Counted from the stretch's first letter, positions 48,172 to 58,712 are shown. The stretch: 64,000 nucleotides of DNA from Flavobacterium sp. (GCF_029945805.1 NZ_JAQSDH010000035.1:1-64000), one strand, 5' to 3'. Notes: a model not told the origin generated them from the sequence alone. A program made the numbers and translations.

Positions 48172-48649
48172 ATTTTGTAATAGCTTTCCATTCGTTTAAT
48201 TTCTCCTCAAAACTTTTCCCCGCATTTGCAGGACTCGTTGATGGAAGTATAATCAGTTCATAATCCTGAGTAAGTCGAACGTGCTTCTTGAAGTAAGCAG
48301 CAGCTTTCTGTCCATTAAAAGCAATAAGTTTAATATTCGGATGTTCGTTTAGAAAATGCGTAAAATCATTTGGAATTTCTTTCATGATGGCGCTGTCCAA
48401 ACTTCCTTGTCGCTCACATGCTTGTAAAACATCCCAAACAGCAATATTGTTTTGCATAAGAAGTTCTTTTTTCTGACGGTATTCTTCTGGAATTTCTTGA
48501 TCAAATACTAAAGCTAGCAATTTCCAAAAATTATTCTGCGGATGTCCATAATACTCATTTAGCTCTAATGATTTTATTCCAGGCATTGTGCCAAGAAGTA
48601 AAATAGTCGCATCTGGATTTGATATTGAGGGAAAGGAATAGATTTTCAT
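48158..48649 (-). CDS. uracil-DNA glycosylase superfamily protein (DNA-deoxyinosine/G:T mismatch glycosylase-like)
   Basis: ILLLGTMPGIKSLELNEYYGHPQNNFWKLL...AVWDVLQACERQGSLDSAI...LPSTSPANA. Confidence 0.87.
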   Translation of the reverse strand: MKIYSFPSISNPDATILLLGTMPGIKSLELNEYYGHPQNNFWKLLALVFDQEIPEEYRQKKELLMQNNIAVWDVLQACERQGSLDSAIMKEIPNDFTHFLNEHPNIKLIAFNGQKAAAYFKKHVRLTQDYELIILPSTSPANAGKSFEEKLNEWKAITKFSVT

Positions 48650-49170
48650 ACAGTAAAAATAATTACAGTTCAAAATTCGGAATTTTAATCTTCATTTTTC
48701 GACTTAGAGTTGAATTTTAAGGTCACTACTTTTATGATGCAACTTCTTTTTAACAGAAAATACGCTGTTAAAGGTACTGTTACTTGAGAATTGCAGCAGT
48801 TTTTCAGCAGTTACTGAGGTTGTGTCTTTTTTTTGGACGTCTATTTCACACACTTACTTGGGCATTTACTTTTTCACCACTGCAGAGTTAATCATGTGTT
48901 TCACCTTAGTTGTTATAGTTCCACAATAAAAAAACACCTACATTGTTTTACTAGTATCTAGGAAGATCCATTTTTGAATTAGTACTAGTAAAGTAATCTT
49001 GTAGAACAAAGTTGCTGTTAGGCCATATATTTTTTTTAAACGTTTTACCAATAGTTTTATACAATTCAGTGCATTCGATAGTAGAATTTTATAAATACAA
49101 ATCATATTCTTATAACAAACTTTTAAGTAATCTATCGCAAATTTGCATTAGTATTAAATGACCCTACCTT

Positions 49171-49590
49171 ATGGAACTTCACAAACCCTTAACTATTATT
49201 ATTGCTGACGATGACCAAGATGACATAGAACTGCTTCACTTTTCATTTAATCAAAATGATAAGTTCGAAATCGTTGGATGCTTTGATTCGGGAACTGAAG
49301 TCCTAGAGGAGATTATCACAAAAGGAAAGATTCCTGACATCTTAATTATTGATATGTATATGCCAATTTTGACAGGAACTGAAATAGTAAATAAATTGGT
49401 CGAAAGTGGCGTCGCACCAAATATGAATTCCTTTATTATATCTACTATAATTAATACTACAGAACAACAAAATTATATTGAAAACGCTTCAATTCACTTT
49501 GTAAAAAAGCCAGTAACATTAGTAGAAATTAATGATTTTCCAGGAATAGTTCTCGAATGTCTTAATCATGTTAATAACACCAAGGTATAA
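49171..49590 (+). CDS. stand-alone CheY-like response regulator
   Basis: IIIADDDQDDIELLHFSF...ILIIDMYMPILTGTEIV...FVKKPVT. Confidence 0.85.
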   Translation: MELHKPLTIIIADDDQDDIELLHFSFNQNDKFEIVGCFDSGTEVLEEIITKGKIPDILIIDMYMPILTGTEIVNKLVESGVAPNMNSFIISTIINTTEQQNYIENASIHFVKKPVTLVEINDFPGIVLECLNHVNNTKV

Positions 49591-49686
49591 ACACAAATCT
49601 CTAATGTAGACTAGTAACTCATCAAACTTCGAGTTGTTTTAGTTAGGAGAAATCACTAAATTAGTGAAGTTAAAAAAATATAAAAA

Positions 49687-50943
49687 ATGAAGAAAATAGT
49701 AGTGATTGGTGGCGGCTTTGCAGGTTTAAATCTTGCCAAAAAACTAACCAATAATAAACATTATGATGTTACTGTTGTCGATATAAATAATTATCATTTC
49801 TTTCCGCCCTTGCTTTATCAGGTTTCTACAGCCTTTATTGAAGCTTCTAATATTAGTTATCCTTATCGGAAATTATTCCAAAAGCGAAAAAATATTCGGT
49901 TTTATATGGGTTCTTTACTAAAAGTAAACCCTGATTTGAAGACTATTGAATTGGATACAGGCGAATTAAATTATGATTATTTGGTCTTAGCAATGGGTAC
50001 TGAAACTAATTTCTTCGGGAACCAAAATATAATTGATAATGCTCTGCCAATGAAAACCATTGACGATGCTTTAAAAATAAGAAACCACATTTTACTTTGT
50101 ATGGAAAGGGCTGTTCGTGCCAAATCACTTTCAGAAAAAGTGCGATTAGCAAATATTGTAATTGCGGGCGGCGGACCAACTGGTGTAGAAATGGGTGGCA
50201 TGTTGGCTGAAATGGCGCGTAATATTGGTAAAAAAGATTATCCGGAATCGGCTTCAAATGTTGGAAATATTTATCTAATCGATAATGGGGATACTTTGCT
50301 GGGTCCGATGAGTACAAAGGCGCAAACAGAAGCTTACAATGTACTGAATAAACTGGGGGTTAAAATTCAACTGAACACCATGGTTAAAGATTATGTCGAT
50401 GGCGAAGTGTTGCTTTCTAGCGGCAAAAAAATCACTACCGCAACGGTTATTTGGGCAACAGGTGTTATTGGAAAAGAAGTTGTGGGTTTACCTGCTGAAA
50501 CGATAACAAGAGGACGCCGTATTCTTGTTGATGAAATCAATCGAGTAACGGGTTTTGATGCTATTTTTTCTATTGGTGACCAATGTTTCCAGACTTCCGA
50601 TAAAAATTATCCCACAGGTCATCCGCAATTGGCACAAGTTGCTTTGCAACAAGGCACATTATTAGCCGCAAACTTCAATAGAATCGCAGAAAATAATGCT
50701 ACCGTTCCTTTCTCGTATTCCGACAAAGGAAGTATGGCAATAATCTCAAAATATAGAGCGGTTGTCGATTTGCCCAAAGTTTTCTTCAGCGGATTTTTCG
50801 CTTGGCTCGTTTGGTTGTTCATTCATATTCTTCCGCTTGTCGGTTTTGGAAACAAACTGAAATTGGCATTTAATTGGACGTGGAGTTTCTTTACCAATGA
50901 CCCAACACTTCGTCTTATTATCAGAAGAGGAAAAAATGATTGA
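49687..50943 (+). CDS. NAD(P)/FAD-dependent oxidoreductase, type II NADH dehydrogenase-like
   Basis: KIVVIGGGFAGLNLAKKL...DVTVVDINNYHFFPPLLYQVSTAFIEASNISYP...GGGPTGVEMGGMLAEM. Confidence 0.9.
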   Translation: MKKIVVIGGGFAGLNLAKKLTNNKHYDVTVVDINNYHFFPPLLYQVSTAFIEASNISYPYRKLFQKRKNIRFYMGSLLKVNPDLKTIELDTGELNYDYLVLAMGTETNFFGNQNIIDNALPMKTIDDALKIRNHILLCMERAVRAKSLSEKVRLANIVIAGGGPTGVEMGGMLAEMARNIGKKDYPESASNVGNIYLIDNGDTLLGPMSTKAQTEAYNVLNKLGVKIQLNTMVKDYVDGEVLLSSGKKITTATVIWATGVIGKEVVGLPAETITRGRRILVDEINRVTGFDAIFSIGDQCFQTSDKNYPTGHPQLAQVALQQGTLLAANFNRIAENNATVPFSYSDKGSMAIISKYRAVVDLPKVFFSGFFAWLVWLFIHILPLVGFGNKLKLAFNWTWSFFTNDPTLRLIIRRGKND

Positions 50944-50987
50944 TTCATCTGAAATTCAATATGCAACACAATGAATTCGAATTATAA

Positions 50988-51020
50988 AAAAAAGTGCCTG
51001 ATTACTCAAGCACTTTTTTT
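50988..51020. terminator. terminator between convergent genes
   Basis: aaaagtgc-ctgattactcaa-gcactttttttt. Confidence 0.75.
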
Positions 51021-51037
51021 ATGAAATCAATTAAATT

Positions 51038-52165
51038 TTATTCGTCTTCTTTATTTTTTAATTTCATCAAAAGTGTATAAGCGCCTTTCGTTACAAATTG
51101 ACTCTTTTTTAAAGTTTCATCGACTATAATTTCCACAAATCCGTTTTCGGCAGTCCCGATTTTTACTTCAGTCATTTGAAATTTATTTTTTTCATCCGCT
51201 ACAAAAACATAGGTGTTTCCTTCAAAATTTACGACAGCATCTTCAGGCAACGTTAAAGCATCGTTACTTTTTACTTCTATAGTTGCATTCATATACATTC
51301 CGGGTAATAATGTTTTGTCATATGATTCAAAATGACAATGCACTTCTGCGGTATGTTCGTCTGCTGACAAATCTTTACTGATTAAAATGATTTCACATTC
51401 ATGCTTATTCTCCGGTTGGTTGTTGGTGAACGCTATTACTTTTTGACCGATAGTCAGTTTGGTAACGTCTTTTTCAAATACTTTCAAATTCAGATGAATA
51501 TCTGAAGGGTTGATTAATTCAAATAAGACATCTGCCGGATTCACATATTTCCCAATATTCACATCCACTTTAGATACAAAACCATTTATTGGCGAATAAA
51601 TATTCACACTTTTAGAGATATTTTTTTCAGAAAGTGCATTGGGGTTGATATTAATTAATTTTAATTTTTCGCCCAATCCACTCAAAGTTATTCGCAACGT
51701 TTTATACTCTGATTCTGCAAGTTGGTAAACTTTATCACTGCTGGCTTGACTTTGATTCAACTCTTTTTGGCGTTCGTATTCTTTTTCAGCAAAAAACAGT
51801 TTTGATTTGGTAGTTAAATAATCTTGCTGCAACTGAATGTATTGTTGGTCTTCCATAGTCGCAATAACTTCGCCTTTGGAGATGTGCATTCCAGGTAAGA
51901 GTTTTGTCGACTTTAAATAACCGCCTAACGGCATGCTTACCGATACCATATTTTGTGGTGGAACATCAATCTGGCCATTAACTTGAAGTGTTGACGAAAT
52001 ACTTCGTTTTTCTAATGTGCCAATTTCGATTTTACTGTTGTTTAATTGTGCTGCGGTCAAAGTCACTAAAGTGTCAACTGTGGTTTCGGTTACTGGCTCC
52101 TCTTTTTTGCTGTTGCAATTTGTCAGCAAGAATAGCATTCCAAATAGTAGGATTATATTTTTCAT
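51038..52165 (-). CDS. efflux RND transporter periplasmic adaptor (CzcB/CusB-like) lipoprotein
   Basis: Lipobox FLLTNC; MEDQQYIQLQQDYLTTKSKLFFAEKEYERQKELNQ...IYSPINGFVSKVDVNIGKYV. Confidence 0.9.
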   Translation of the reverse strand: MKNIILLFGMLFLLTNCNSKKEEPVTETTVDTLVTLTAAQLNNSKIEIGTLEKRSISSTLQVNGQIDVPPQNMVSVSMPLGGYLKSTKLLPGMHISKGEVIATMEDQQYIQLQQDYLTTKSKLFFAEKEYERQKELNQSQASSDKVYQLAESEYKTLRITLSGLGEKLKLININPNALSEKNISKSVNIYSPINGFVSKVDVNIGKYVNPADVLFELINPSDIHLNLKVFEKDVTKLTIGQKVIAFTNNQPENKHECEIILISKDLSADEHTAEVHCHFESYDKTLLPGMYMNATIEVKSNDALTLPEDAVVNFEGNTYVFVADEKNKFQMTEVKIGTAENGFVEIIVDETLKKSQFVTKGAYTLLMKLKNKEDE

Positions 52166-52172
52166 AGTACGT

Positions 52173-55100
52173 TTATAATTTTGAAGTAAGATAATTGAGC
52201 TGAATAACAGCATCGTTTTGATTCATGATGGCATCGAGGTAATTACTTTTAATAGCAATACTTTGATTGATTAGCATTACCCAATCCAGATAGTTGATGT
52301 CGCCATTTAAAAACTGTCTGTTGGCTGTTGTGGTTATTATTTCTGAATTCGGAACGGCCGTTTTTTCAAAATAAGTCATTTTTTCAACGCTGTTTTTGTA
52401 ATGTAAAAGTTCAGATTGATACTGCTTTTGAAGCATCATTTTTTCTTTCTGATACTCATTTTCCGCTAGTGATTCACCCGTTTTTGAAGCTTCAATTTTA
52501 GCTTTTTGCGAACCTCCAAATAGTGGTATTCCCAAACCAACTTGCCCCGACTGAAAACGAGTTGATTTGTCATAAAGTACATTATCTGCGCCCGTTCCCG
52601 TGATTGTCGTAGTATTGTATCCGAGCGTTATAATGGGCAATACTTTAGATTTTTCAAGTTTGGTAGCGGCTTTACTGACCATTTTTTGTTGTTCTAAAAA
52701 CTTCAAATTTGGATGTTGCAGTATTAAAGTACTATCGATCGATTGATCTAAAACTAATTTTAAAATATCGTTTTTGGGTTCAATATCTGTTTCAGAATTT
52801 AATAATAATTGAAACTGACTTTTTACCAATTCTTTCTCTTGTACTAGTTGAATCAATTGCATTTTGATGTTGCCTCGTTGGGTTTCAGCTGTAGTCTTTT
52901 CCAAAATATTGCTTTCCCCTTTTTTGAATCGCAAGTCTGATTTTCTAACAAATTCACCAAAAATAGTATCACTCTTTAATAGTAATGTTTCTTTTTCTAG
53001 AAGATAAAGATAGGAGTAGAAGGTTTGCGTTACTTCTTTTTTCAACTCGCTTTCTTTCATAGTAACTGCGATATTGGCTTTTTTAGATTCTTCTGTATAC
53101 AATTTCCGTTGTCTGCTGTACACGGTTGGAAAATCAAAAGCTTGTAAAATTCCCAATCGATTGTCATTGTAATAACTATTGATTTGACCAAAGTCGCCCA
53201 CCAAGTTTGTAGTCGGAAGATTGGTTGCGGATTTAATTAACTTTTGTTGATACTCAGCTTTTAATCGTTCACTTTTTACTGAAGCATTATTTTTTATAGC
53301 TGTTTTCAAAGCTTCCTCCAAACCTATTTTTGTTTGCGCATTGGCTGAGCCAACCGATAACATAAACAAAATAATAATAGTATTTACGGTCTTTTGTGGA
53401 GCATTGAATCGTATCCCTTTGTCGAAAGTTATATATAAAATCGGCAACACAAATAGCGTTAAAAAAGTAGCAATCAGTAATCCGCCGATAACTACGGTAG
53501 CTAAAGGGCGTTGTACTTCAGCTCCTGCGCCATTGCTCAATGCCATTGGTAAAAAACCTAATGAAGCTACAAAAGCAGTCATCAAAACGGGACGTAAACG
53601 CACTTTGGTTCCCATTAAAACAATTCGGTTTAAATCGGTCATTCCTTCAGATTTTAATTGGTTAAATTCAGATATTAATACAATTCCGTTCAAAACGGCA
53701 ACCCCAAATAAGGCAATAAATCCGATGCCCGCGCTGATACTAAAAGGCATTCCTCGCATAGCCAAAAAGAAGATACCTCCTATGGCAGATAATGGAATTG
53801 CCGAATAAATTAGCAAACTGTGTTTAACGGAGTTGAATGCGAAAAACAGTAATAGAAAAATCAGCAACAAGGAAACGGGAACCGCAATCATCAATCGATC
53901 TTTTGCTTTTTTCAAATTTTCAAATGCACCTCCGTAAGTTGTATAGTATCCTGTTGGTAGTTTAATTTGCTTATCTACTTTTTCTTGTAATTCGGTCACG
54001 ATGCTTTGAACATCTCGGCCTTTAACATTAAATCCAACTACAATTCGTCTTTTAGCATCTTCCCGCTGAATCTGATTTGGGCCATTTTTGATACTAACGT
54101 TCGCTAATTGTGAAAGTGGAATTTGCGTGCCTTTTGGTGTCGGAACCAACAAGTTTTGAATATCATCGAGGTTTTTTCTTTGATTGTTATTTAGCCGAAC
54201 AACTAACTCAAAACGTTTTTCCCCTTCAAAAACTTGACCCGTACTTTGACCTGCGAAGGCTGTATTTACTACTTTATTAATGTCGTCAATAGAGAGATTG
54301 TATTGTGCTATTATAGGCCGGTTGTATTCGATCACCACTTGCGGCATCCCAGTTACGGGTTCGACAAATAAATTTTGCGCGCCTTCTACTGTAGTGACAA
54401 TTTTTCCCAGTTTAGCAGCGTAAACCGCTAATGTATCGAGGTTTTCTCCAAATATTTTACATACTACATCTTGACGCGCACCAGTCATTAATTCGTTAAA
54501 GCGCATCTGTACCGGATATTGAAAACCAGCGGTAATTCCGGGAACGTCTTCAAGCGCTTTACCCATTTTGTCTGCTAATTCGTTGAATGTTTTTGCTGAG
54601 GTCCATTCGGATTTGTTTTTTAGAATGACCATCATGTCACTGGCTTCCATTGGCATAGGATCGGTTGGAACTTCACCGCTACCAATTTTAGTCACGATTT
54701 TTTCAACTTCGGGAAATTGTGTTTTAAGAATATGTGCTGCTTTTTGAGTGCTTTCGATAGTAGTATTCAAATTACTTCCCGTTAAAACTCGAGTATCTAC
54801 AGCAAAATCGCCTTCTTCAAGTGCTGGAATAAATTCACCTCCTAAAAACGAAAGTGTGATTATTGCAGTAATAAATAATGCAATGACACTGGCAATTACA
54901 ACCTTTGGAAAGTTTAAAATAGATTCCAACCAATGTTGGTATTTCCGTTCTATTTTTTGCATAATCCTATCGGAAAGATTAGGCTTGTGCTTGATTTTTT
55001 TACTTAAAAATAAGGCACTCATCATTGGAATATAAGTCAATGATAAAATAAAAGCACCTAATAAAGCGAACGCTACCGTTTGTGCCATAGGCTTAAACAT

Positions 55101-56525
55101 TTTACCTTCAATACCTTCCAATGTGAAAATCGGTAAATAGACAATAAGAATAATTATCTGTCCGAAGACCGCGCTGTTCATCATTTTGCTGGCCGAAGTT
55201 TGCACTTCGGAATCCATGTTTTTTTGAGACAGCTGCTGTACGTTTTTGAATTTTTTACTATGACTCAGTTGGTGCATGACGGCTTCCACTATGATCACCG
55301 CTCCGTCCACAATCAATCCAAAATCTAATGCACCTAAACTCATTAAGTTACCGCTAACACCAAAAGTATTCATCAAAATAATGGCAAAAAGCATCGCAAG
55401 CGGAATGACAGAAGCAACCAACAAACCCGCTCTTAAATTCCCTAGAAATAGCACCAAGACAAAAATTACAATTAGTGCGCCTTCTAGTAAATTCTTTTCT
55501 ACAGTTCCGATGGCGTTGTTGACCATTTTAGTTCGGTCTAAGAAGGGTTCAATTATGACGCCTTTGGGTAATGTTTTTTGAATTTGAGCCACGCGTTCTT
55601 TGACGTTTTTAATCACATCACTACTGTTGGCTCCTTTTAACATCATGACTACCGCACCAGAAACTTCGCCCTGATCGTTATAGGTCATAGCGCCATAGCG
55701 TGTAGCATAACCAATTTTTACTTCGGCAACATCTCTAATGAATAATGGCGCTCCCGAAGTTTTAGTATTAATCGAGATGTTTTGAATGTCTTCAACAGAA
55801 CCAATTAAACCTTCGCTTCTAATGAATAGGGAAGTAGCTCCTTTTTCGATATAAGAGCCTCCTGTATTTTGGTTATTTTTCTCTACGGAAGTAAAAACGT
55901 CTGCGATCGTTAACCCATAGGATTGTAATTTGTTGGGATTAACGGCGATTTCATATTGCTTGAGTTTTCCGCCAAAACTACTTACTTCGGCGACGCCTTT
56001 TACGCCCAAAAGTTGACGCCGTACAATCCAATCTTGAATCGTTCGCAATTCGGTTTCGTTGTATTTTTTTTCGTAGCCTTTCTCAGGACGAACTACATAT
56101 TGGTAAATTTCGCCCAAACCTGTTGATACTGGTCCAAGTTCTGGAGTTCCGATGCCTTTAGGGATTTCGGTTTGTACTTTTTGCAGTCGTTCCGCTACTT
56201 GTTGTCGCGCCCAATAAATATCGGTTGCATCGTCGAAAACTATGGTTACGAGTGATAATCCGAAGCGGGAAAAACTTCGAATTTCTTTCATTCCAGAGAT
56301 GTTACTATTGGCTTGCTCAATGGGGAAAGTAACTAACCGTTCGATATCGGTCGCACCAAAAGAAGGAGCAATTGTGATAACTTGAACCTGATTGTCTGTA
56401 ATATCAGGGACAGCATCGATGGGTAGTTTGGTCGTCTCGTAAATTCCGTACGAAACTAATGCTACCATAAATAACCCAATAATGAGTTTATTATTTATAG
56501 AAAATGCAATGATTTTATTCAGCAT
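52173..56525 (-). CDS. CzcA/CusA-family heavy-metal RND pump fused to a C-terminal TolC/CzcC-like outer-membrane factor (1450 aa)
   Basis: KLPIDAVPDITDNQVQVITIAPSFGATDIERLVTFPIE; LDFGLIVDGAVIIVEAVMH; then internal signal-like TVNTIIILFMLSVGSANAQ followed by TolC-type helices. Confidence 0.93.
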   Translation of the reverse strand: MLNKIIAFSINNKLIIGLFMVALVSYGIYETTKLPIDAVPDITDNQVQVITIAPSFGATDIERLVTFPIEQANSNISGMKEIRSFSRFGLSLVTIVFDDATDIYWARQQVAERLQKVQTEIPKGIGTPELGPVSTGLGEIYQYVVRPEKGYEKKYNETELRTIQDWIVRRQLLGVKGVAEVSSFGGKLKQYEIAVNPNKLQSYGLTIADVFTSVEKNNQNTGGSYIEKGATSLFIRSEGLIGSVEDIQNISINTKTSGAPLFIRDVAEVKIGYATRYGAMTYNDQGEVSGAVVMMLKGANSSDVIKNVKERVAQIQKTLPKGVIIEPFLDRTKMVNNAIGTVEKNLLEGALIVIFVLVLFLGNLRAGLLVASVIPLAMLFAIILMNTFGVSGNLMSLGALDFGLIVDGAVIIVEAVMHQLSHSKKFKNVQQLSQKNMDSEVQTSASKMMNSAVFGQIIILIVYLPIFTLEGIEGKMFKPMAQTVAFALLGAFILSLTYIPMMSALFLSKKIKHKPNLSDRIMQKIERKYQHWLESILNFPKVVIASVIALFITAIITLSFLGGEFIPALEEGDFAVDTRVLTGSNLNTTIESTQKAAHILKTQFPEVEKIVTKIGSGEVPTDPMPMEASDMMVILKNKSEWTSAKTFNELADKMGKALEDVPGITAGFQYPVQMRFNELMTGARQDVVCKIFGENLDTLAVYAAKLGKIVTTVEGAQNLFVEPVTGMPQVVIEYNRPIIAQYNLSIDDINKVVNTAFAGQSTGQVFEGEKRFELVVRLNNNQRKNLDDIQNLLVPTPKGTQIPLSQLANVSIKNGPNQIQREDAKRRIVVGFNVKGRDVQSIVTELQEKVDKQIKLPTGYYTTYGGAFENLKKAKDRLMIAVPVSLLLIFLLLFFAFNSVKHSLLIYSAIPLSAIGGIFFLAMRGMPFSISAGIGFIALFGVAVLNGIVLISEFNQLKSEGMTDLNRIVLMGTKVRLRPVLMTAFVASLGFLPMALSNGAGAEVQRPLATVVIGGLLIATFLTLFVLPILYITFDKGIRFNAPQKTVNTIIILFMLSVGSANAQTKIGLEEALKTAIKNNASVKSERLKAEYQQKLIKSATNLPTTNLVGDFGQINSYYNDNRLGILQAFDFPTVYSRQRKLYTEESKKANIAVTMKESELKKEVTQTFYSYLYLLEKETLLLKSDTIFGEFVRKSDLRFKKGESNILEKTTAETQRGNIKMQLIQLVQEKELVKSQFQLLLNSETDIEPKNDILKLVLDQSIDSTLILQHPNLKFLEQQKMVSKAATKLEKSKVLPIITLGYNTTTITGTGADNVLYDKSTRFQSGQVGLGIPLFGGSQKAKIEASKTGESLAENEYQKEKMMLQKQYQSELLHYKNSVEKMTYFEKTAVPNSEIITTTANRQFLNGDINYLDWVMLINQSIAIKSNYLDAIMNQNDAVIQLNYLTSKL

Positions 56526-56592
56526 AATTTAATTAAAATTAATAGTTATAAATACGTTTTAGCCTTCAATAAAAATCTATTGCGGCTTAACT

Positions 56593-56994
56593 TTAAACAA
56601 AAAAATAGTAACTAAATTGTGGTGGTTGCCAAATAGTGGAAAGGTAATTAGAGTACGAGGAAAACGAGTAGGTAAAACTTTGTGGTTTATACTCTTTAGG
56701 GAAAAAAGTAGCTGTAAAGTTATAATGTTGAACCGATGGATAGAATACAATATTGCATTGGCAATCAGTTCCGTGTGATTTAAAAGGCAATTTCATATCC
56801 TTACTAAAATCATCATCGTGTCGTTCCCCGTGCATATAATGAATACAAATAAATTTCCAAAAACCAATAGTTGGTTCGCTTTCTTGGTGTTCAGTATAGT
56901 GAGCTACCATAGTAGGTATTTTAAACAGTTCATTTACCTGTACTACAGTGAACAGATAAATGGACAGGAACATTATGGAAAAGTATTTCACCAT
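56593..56994 (-). CDS. small exported His/Cys-containing protein upstream of the czc-like genes
   Basis: MVKYFSIMFLSIYLFTVVQV...HYTEHQESEP...HYMHGERHDDDFSKDMKLPFKSHGTDCQC; start chosen at ATG 56994 rather than TTG 57003. Confidence 0.72.
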   Translation of the reverse strand: MVKYFSIMFLSIYLFTVVQVNELFKIPTMVAHYTEHQESEPTIGFWKFICIHYMHGERHDDDFSKDMKLPFKSHGTDCQCNIVFYPSVQHYNFTATFFPKEYKPQSFTYSFSSYSNYLSTIWQPPQFSYYFFV

Positions 56995-57000
56995 GCACAA

Positions 57001-57008
57001 CAAAGATA
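57001..57008 (-). promoter_or_regulatory. Bacteroidota-type -7 element (TATCTTTG) immediately upstream of the small protein/czc genes
   Basis: caaagata on plus strand directly before the ORF. Confidence 0.4.
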
Positions 57009-57113
57009 TACGTTTTGATTTGTTTTTTAATAGTACTACCGTTGTTTAGAATTTAATTAGATAAGAAAATAAATTTCCTAATTTCTACTTTACGATCAAA
57101 TAAGATGTAAACA

Positions 57114-58712
57114 CTATTGTACCAACACTTTTCTAGATACATAAAATTTATTATCGAAAATAAATGTGACGATAACGGTTTGATTTGAAACGTTATCTAT
57201 TTCGAAATTCATGCTATTAGGTCCTTGCTGAGTACTATTAATTTCGCCGTCGTCAATGATTTTTCCATCTGTTGAGGAGATAAAATAATCGATTGTGGTG
57301 GCGTACGGCAAATCGAATTCAATTCTTACTTTTCCATTATTTGTTGGATTTGGTGAAACTGTAAATGAAAATGGATTTTTACCATTAATTTCTTGAACGC
57401 CAAGCGGAATAGTTCTAGTCAGTTTTACTTCATAAATGACATTATCTGCCGAAGTTGTCGTTGTTTGATTGTTTGTAAATGGGTTTAAGGTTGCACTTTG
57501 AATTCCACCATAAATGTGCCCGATGACAAATTCATTTGCTATAATGTCATTTAATTTTATCACTTCGTTTGCATAATGCGGCAAGTTTGGGTTTGGAATA
57601 AATTCGGCTCCAGCTCCTTTCAAATTTGGCATTTCAATAGGTAATTGATACTCGGTTAACGAACCATCAGCAAAACGAGTAACCCGGCTTATTGTTTTTA
57701 CAAAAGGGACGTTATTGTCTTGTACTAAGGTGGTTCCGTTGTAGTAATATTGACTAATACCTCCAAAAAATAGCGAGTGCATTCTATTTAATGTGCCGTC
57801 ATATAAACCAACCATACCCGAATGATAATTACTTAAGTATTGATTAAAACCCGTTTGCGGAAAATAGCCATCTGCTTTAATATCAACTGGATATAAGAAA
57901 GGTAAATTTACATTTATTTGAAAGACTCCAGATGAAATAGTATATCCTTCTAAACCATCAGGAAATACCTGCGGTACTAAATTATAATCTCGTCGGTGTA
58001 AATGAACGGCATCAGTAATTGACTCATAACTACTAATACTCAATTGCGTCCCAGAATTATCAATTGTAAATTTTTTGATGCTATTTGTATAGGTTTGTAC
58101 AAAAGTTGGGTTGTTCATTGGATTGTATCTTCCGTCAAAACGTTGTCCGCCTACCAAATAAAATGCAGCTCCAATCTTTCCTAAATGTCCACCAGTAACA
58201 GCTAAATCCTCATTGCGTATTTGTTTAAAATAAGATGAAATCGGGTTTCCAGCGATTATAGCATTAATTAAATTGGGAACATCAACTGAAGTTAATTTAT
58301 TAAATGTGATATGATCATTGGCTGTTGCCGAAAAAGCATAACCACCTATTATATATAGGGTTTCACCATCTTGATGAAAATTCATATTGGTCGATTGCAG
58401 TTGTTCTTTTAAGCCAGTAGGTAATGAATTTACAGGTGCTGACCAAAATTGTTGTGTGTTTACGTCCACCACATAAATAGTGGTATTATTGTTGGCGTTC
58501 GGAAATGCATTAAAAGGTTGGCGTGCATGAACACCGTCTAAACGTCCTCCAATAATCAACCATTTGCCATTACTTTGCCCAAAAGCATAAGAATGAATGC
58601 CGGGGAGGTTTGGAATTGTTATCGGATTTAATTGTACTTGATAATCAAAAGTAGATTGGGAAAATATAAAGTTTGTTATAAATAGAACTACAACGTTTAA
58701 AATTAGTTTCAT
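57114..58712 (-). CDS. secreted kelch-like beta-propeller protein with T9SS type A sorting domain
   Basis: KWLIIGGRLDGVH...TLYIIGGYAFS...AAFYLVGGQRFDGRY...C-term VSPNPTNNGKVRIEFDLPYATTIDYFISSTDGKII. Confidence 0.82.
   Translation of the reverse strand: MKLILNVVVLFITNFIFSQSTFDYQVQLNPITIPNLPGIHSYAFGQSNGKWLIIGGRLDGVHARQPFNAFPNANNNTTIYVVDVNTQQFWSAPVNSLPTGLKEQLQSTNMNFHQDGETLYIIGGYAFSATANDHITFNKLTSVDVPNLINAIIAGNPISSYFKQIRNEDLAVTGGHLGKIGAAFYLVGGQRFDGRYNPMNNPTFVQTYTNSIKKFTIDNSGTQLSISSYESITDAVHLHRRDYNLVPQVFPDGLEGYTISSGVFQINVNLPFLYPVDIKADGYFPQTGFNQYLSNYHSGMVGLYDGTLNRMHSLFFGGISQYYYNGTTLVQDNNVPFVKTISRVTRFADGSLTEYQLPIEMPNLKGAGAEFIPNPNLPHYANEVIKLNDIIANEFVIGHIYGGIQSATLNPFTNNQTTTTSADNVIYEVKLTRTIPLGVQEINGKNPFSFTVSPNPTNNGKVRIEFDLPYATTIDYFISSTDGKIIDDGEINSTQQGPNSMNFEIDNVSNQTVIVTFIFDNKFYVSRKVLVQ

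Noticed and set aside
50006-50317. 103-aa ORF on - strand
   Set aside because: Antisense to the NADH dehydrogenase-like gene.
53341-53808. 155-aa ORF on + strand
   Set aside because: Antisense to the CzcA-TolC fusion; low-complexity composition mirrors the sense codons and there are no motifs.
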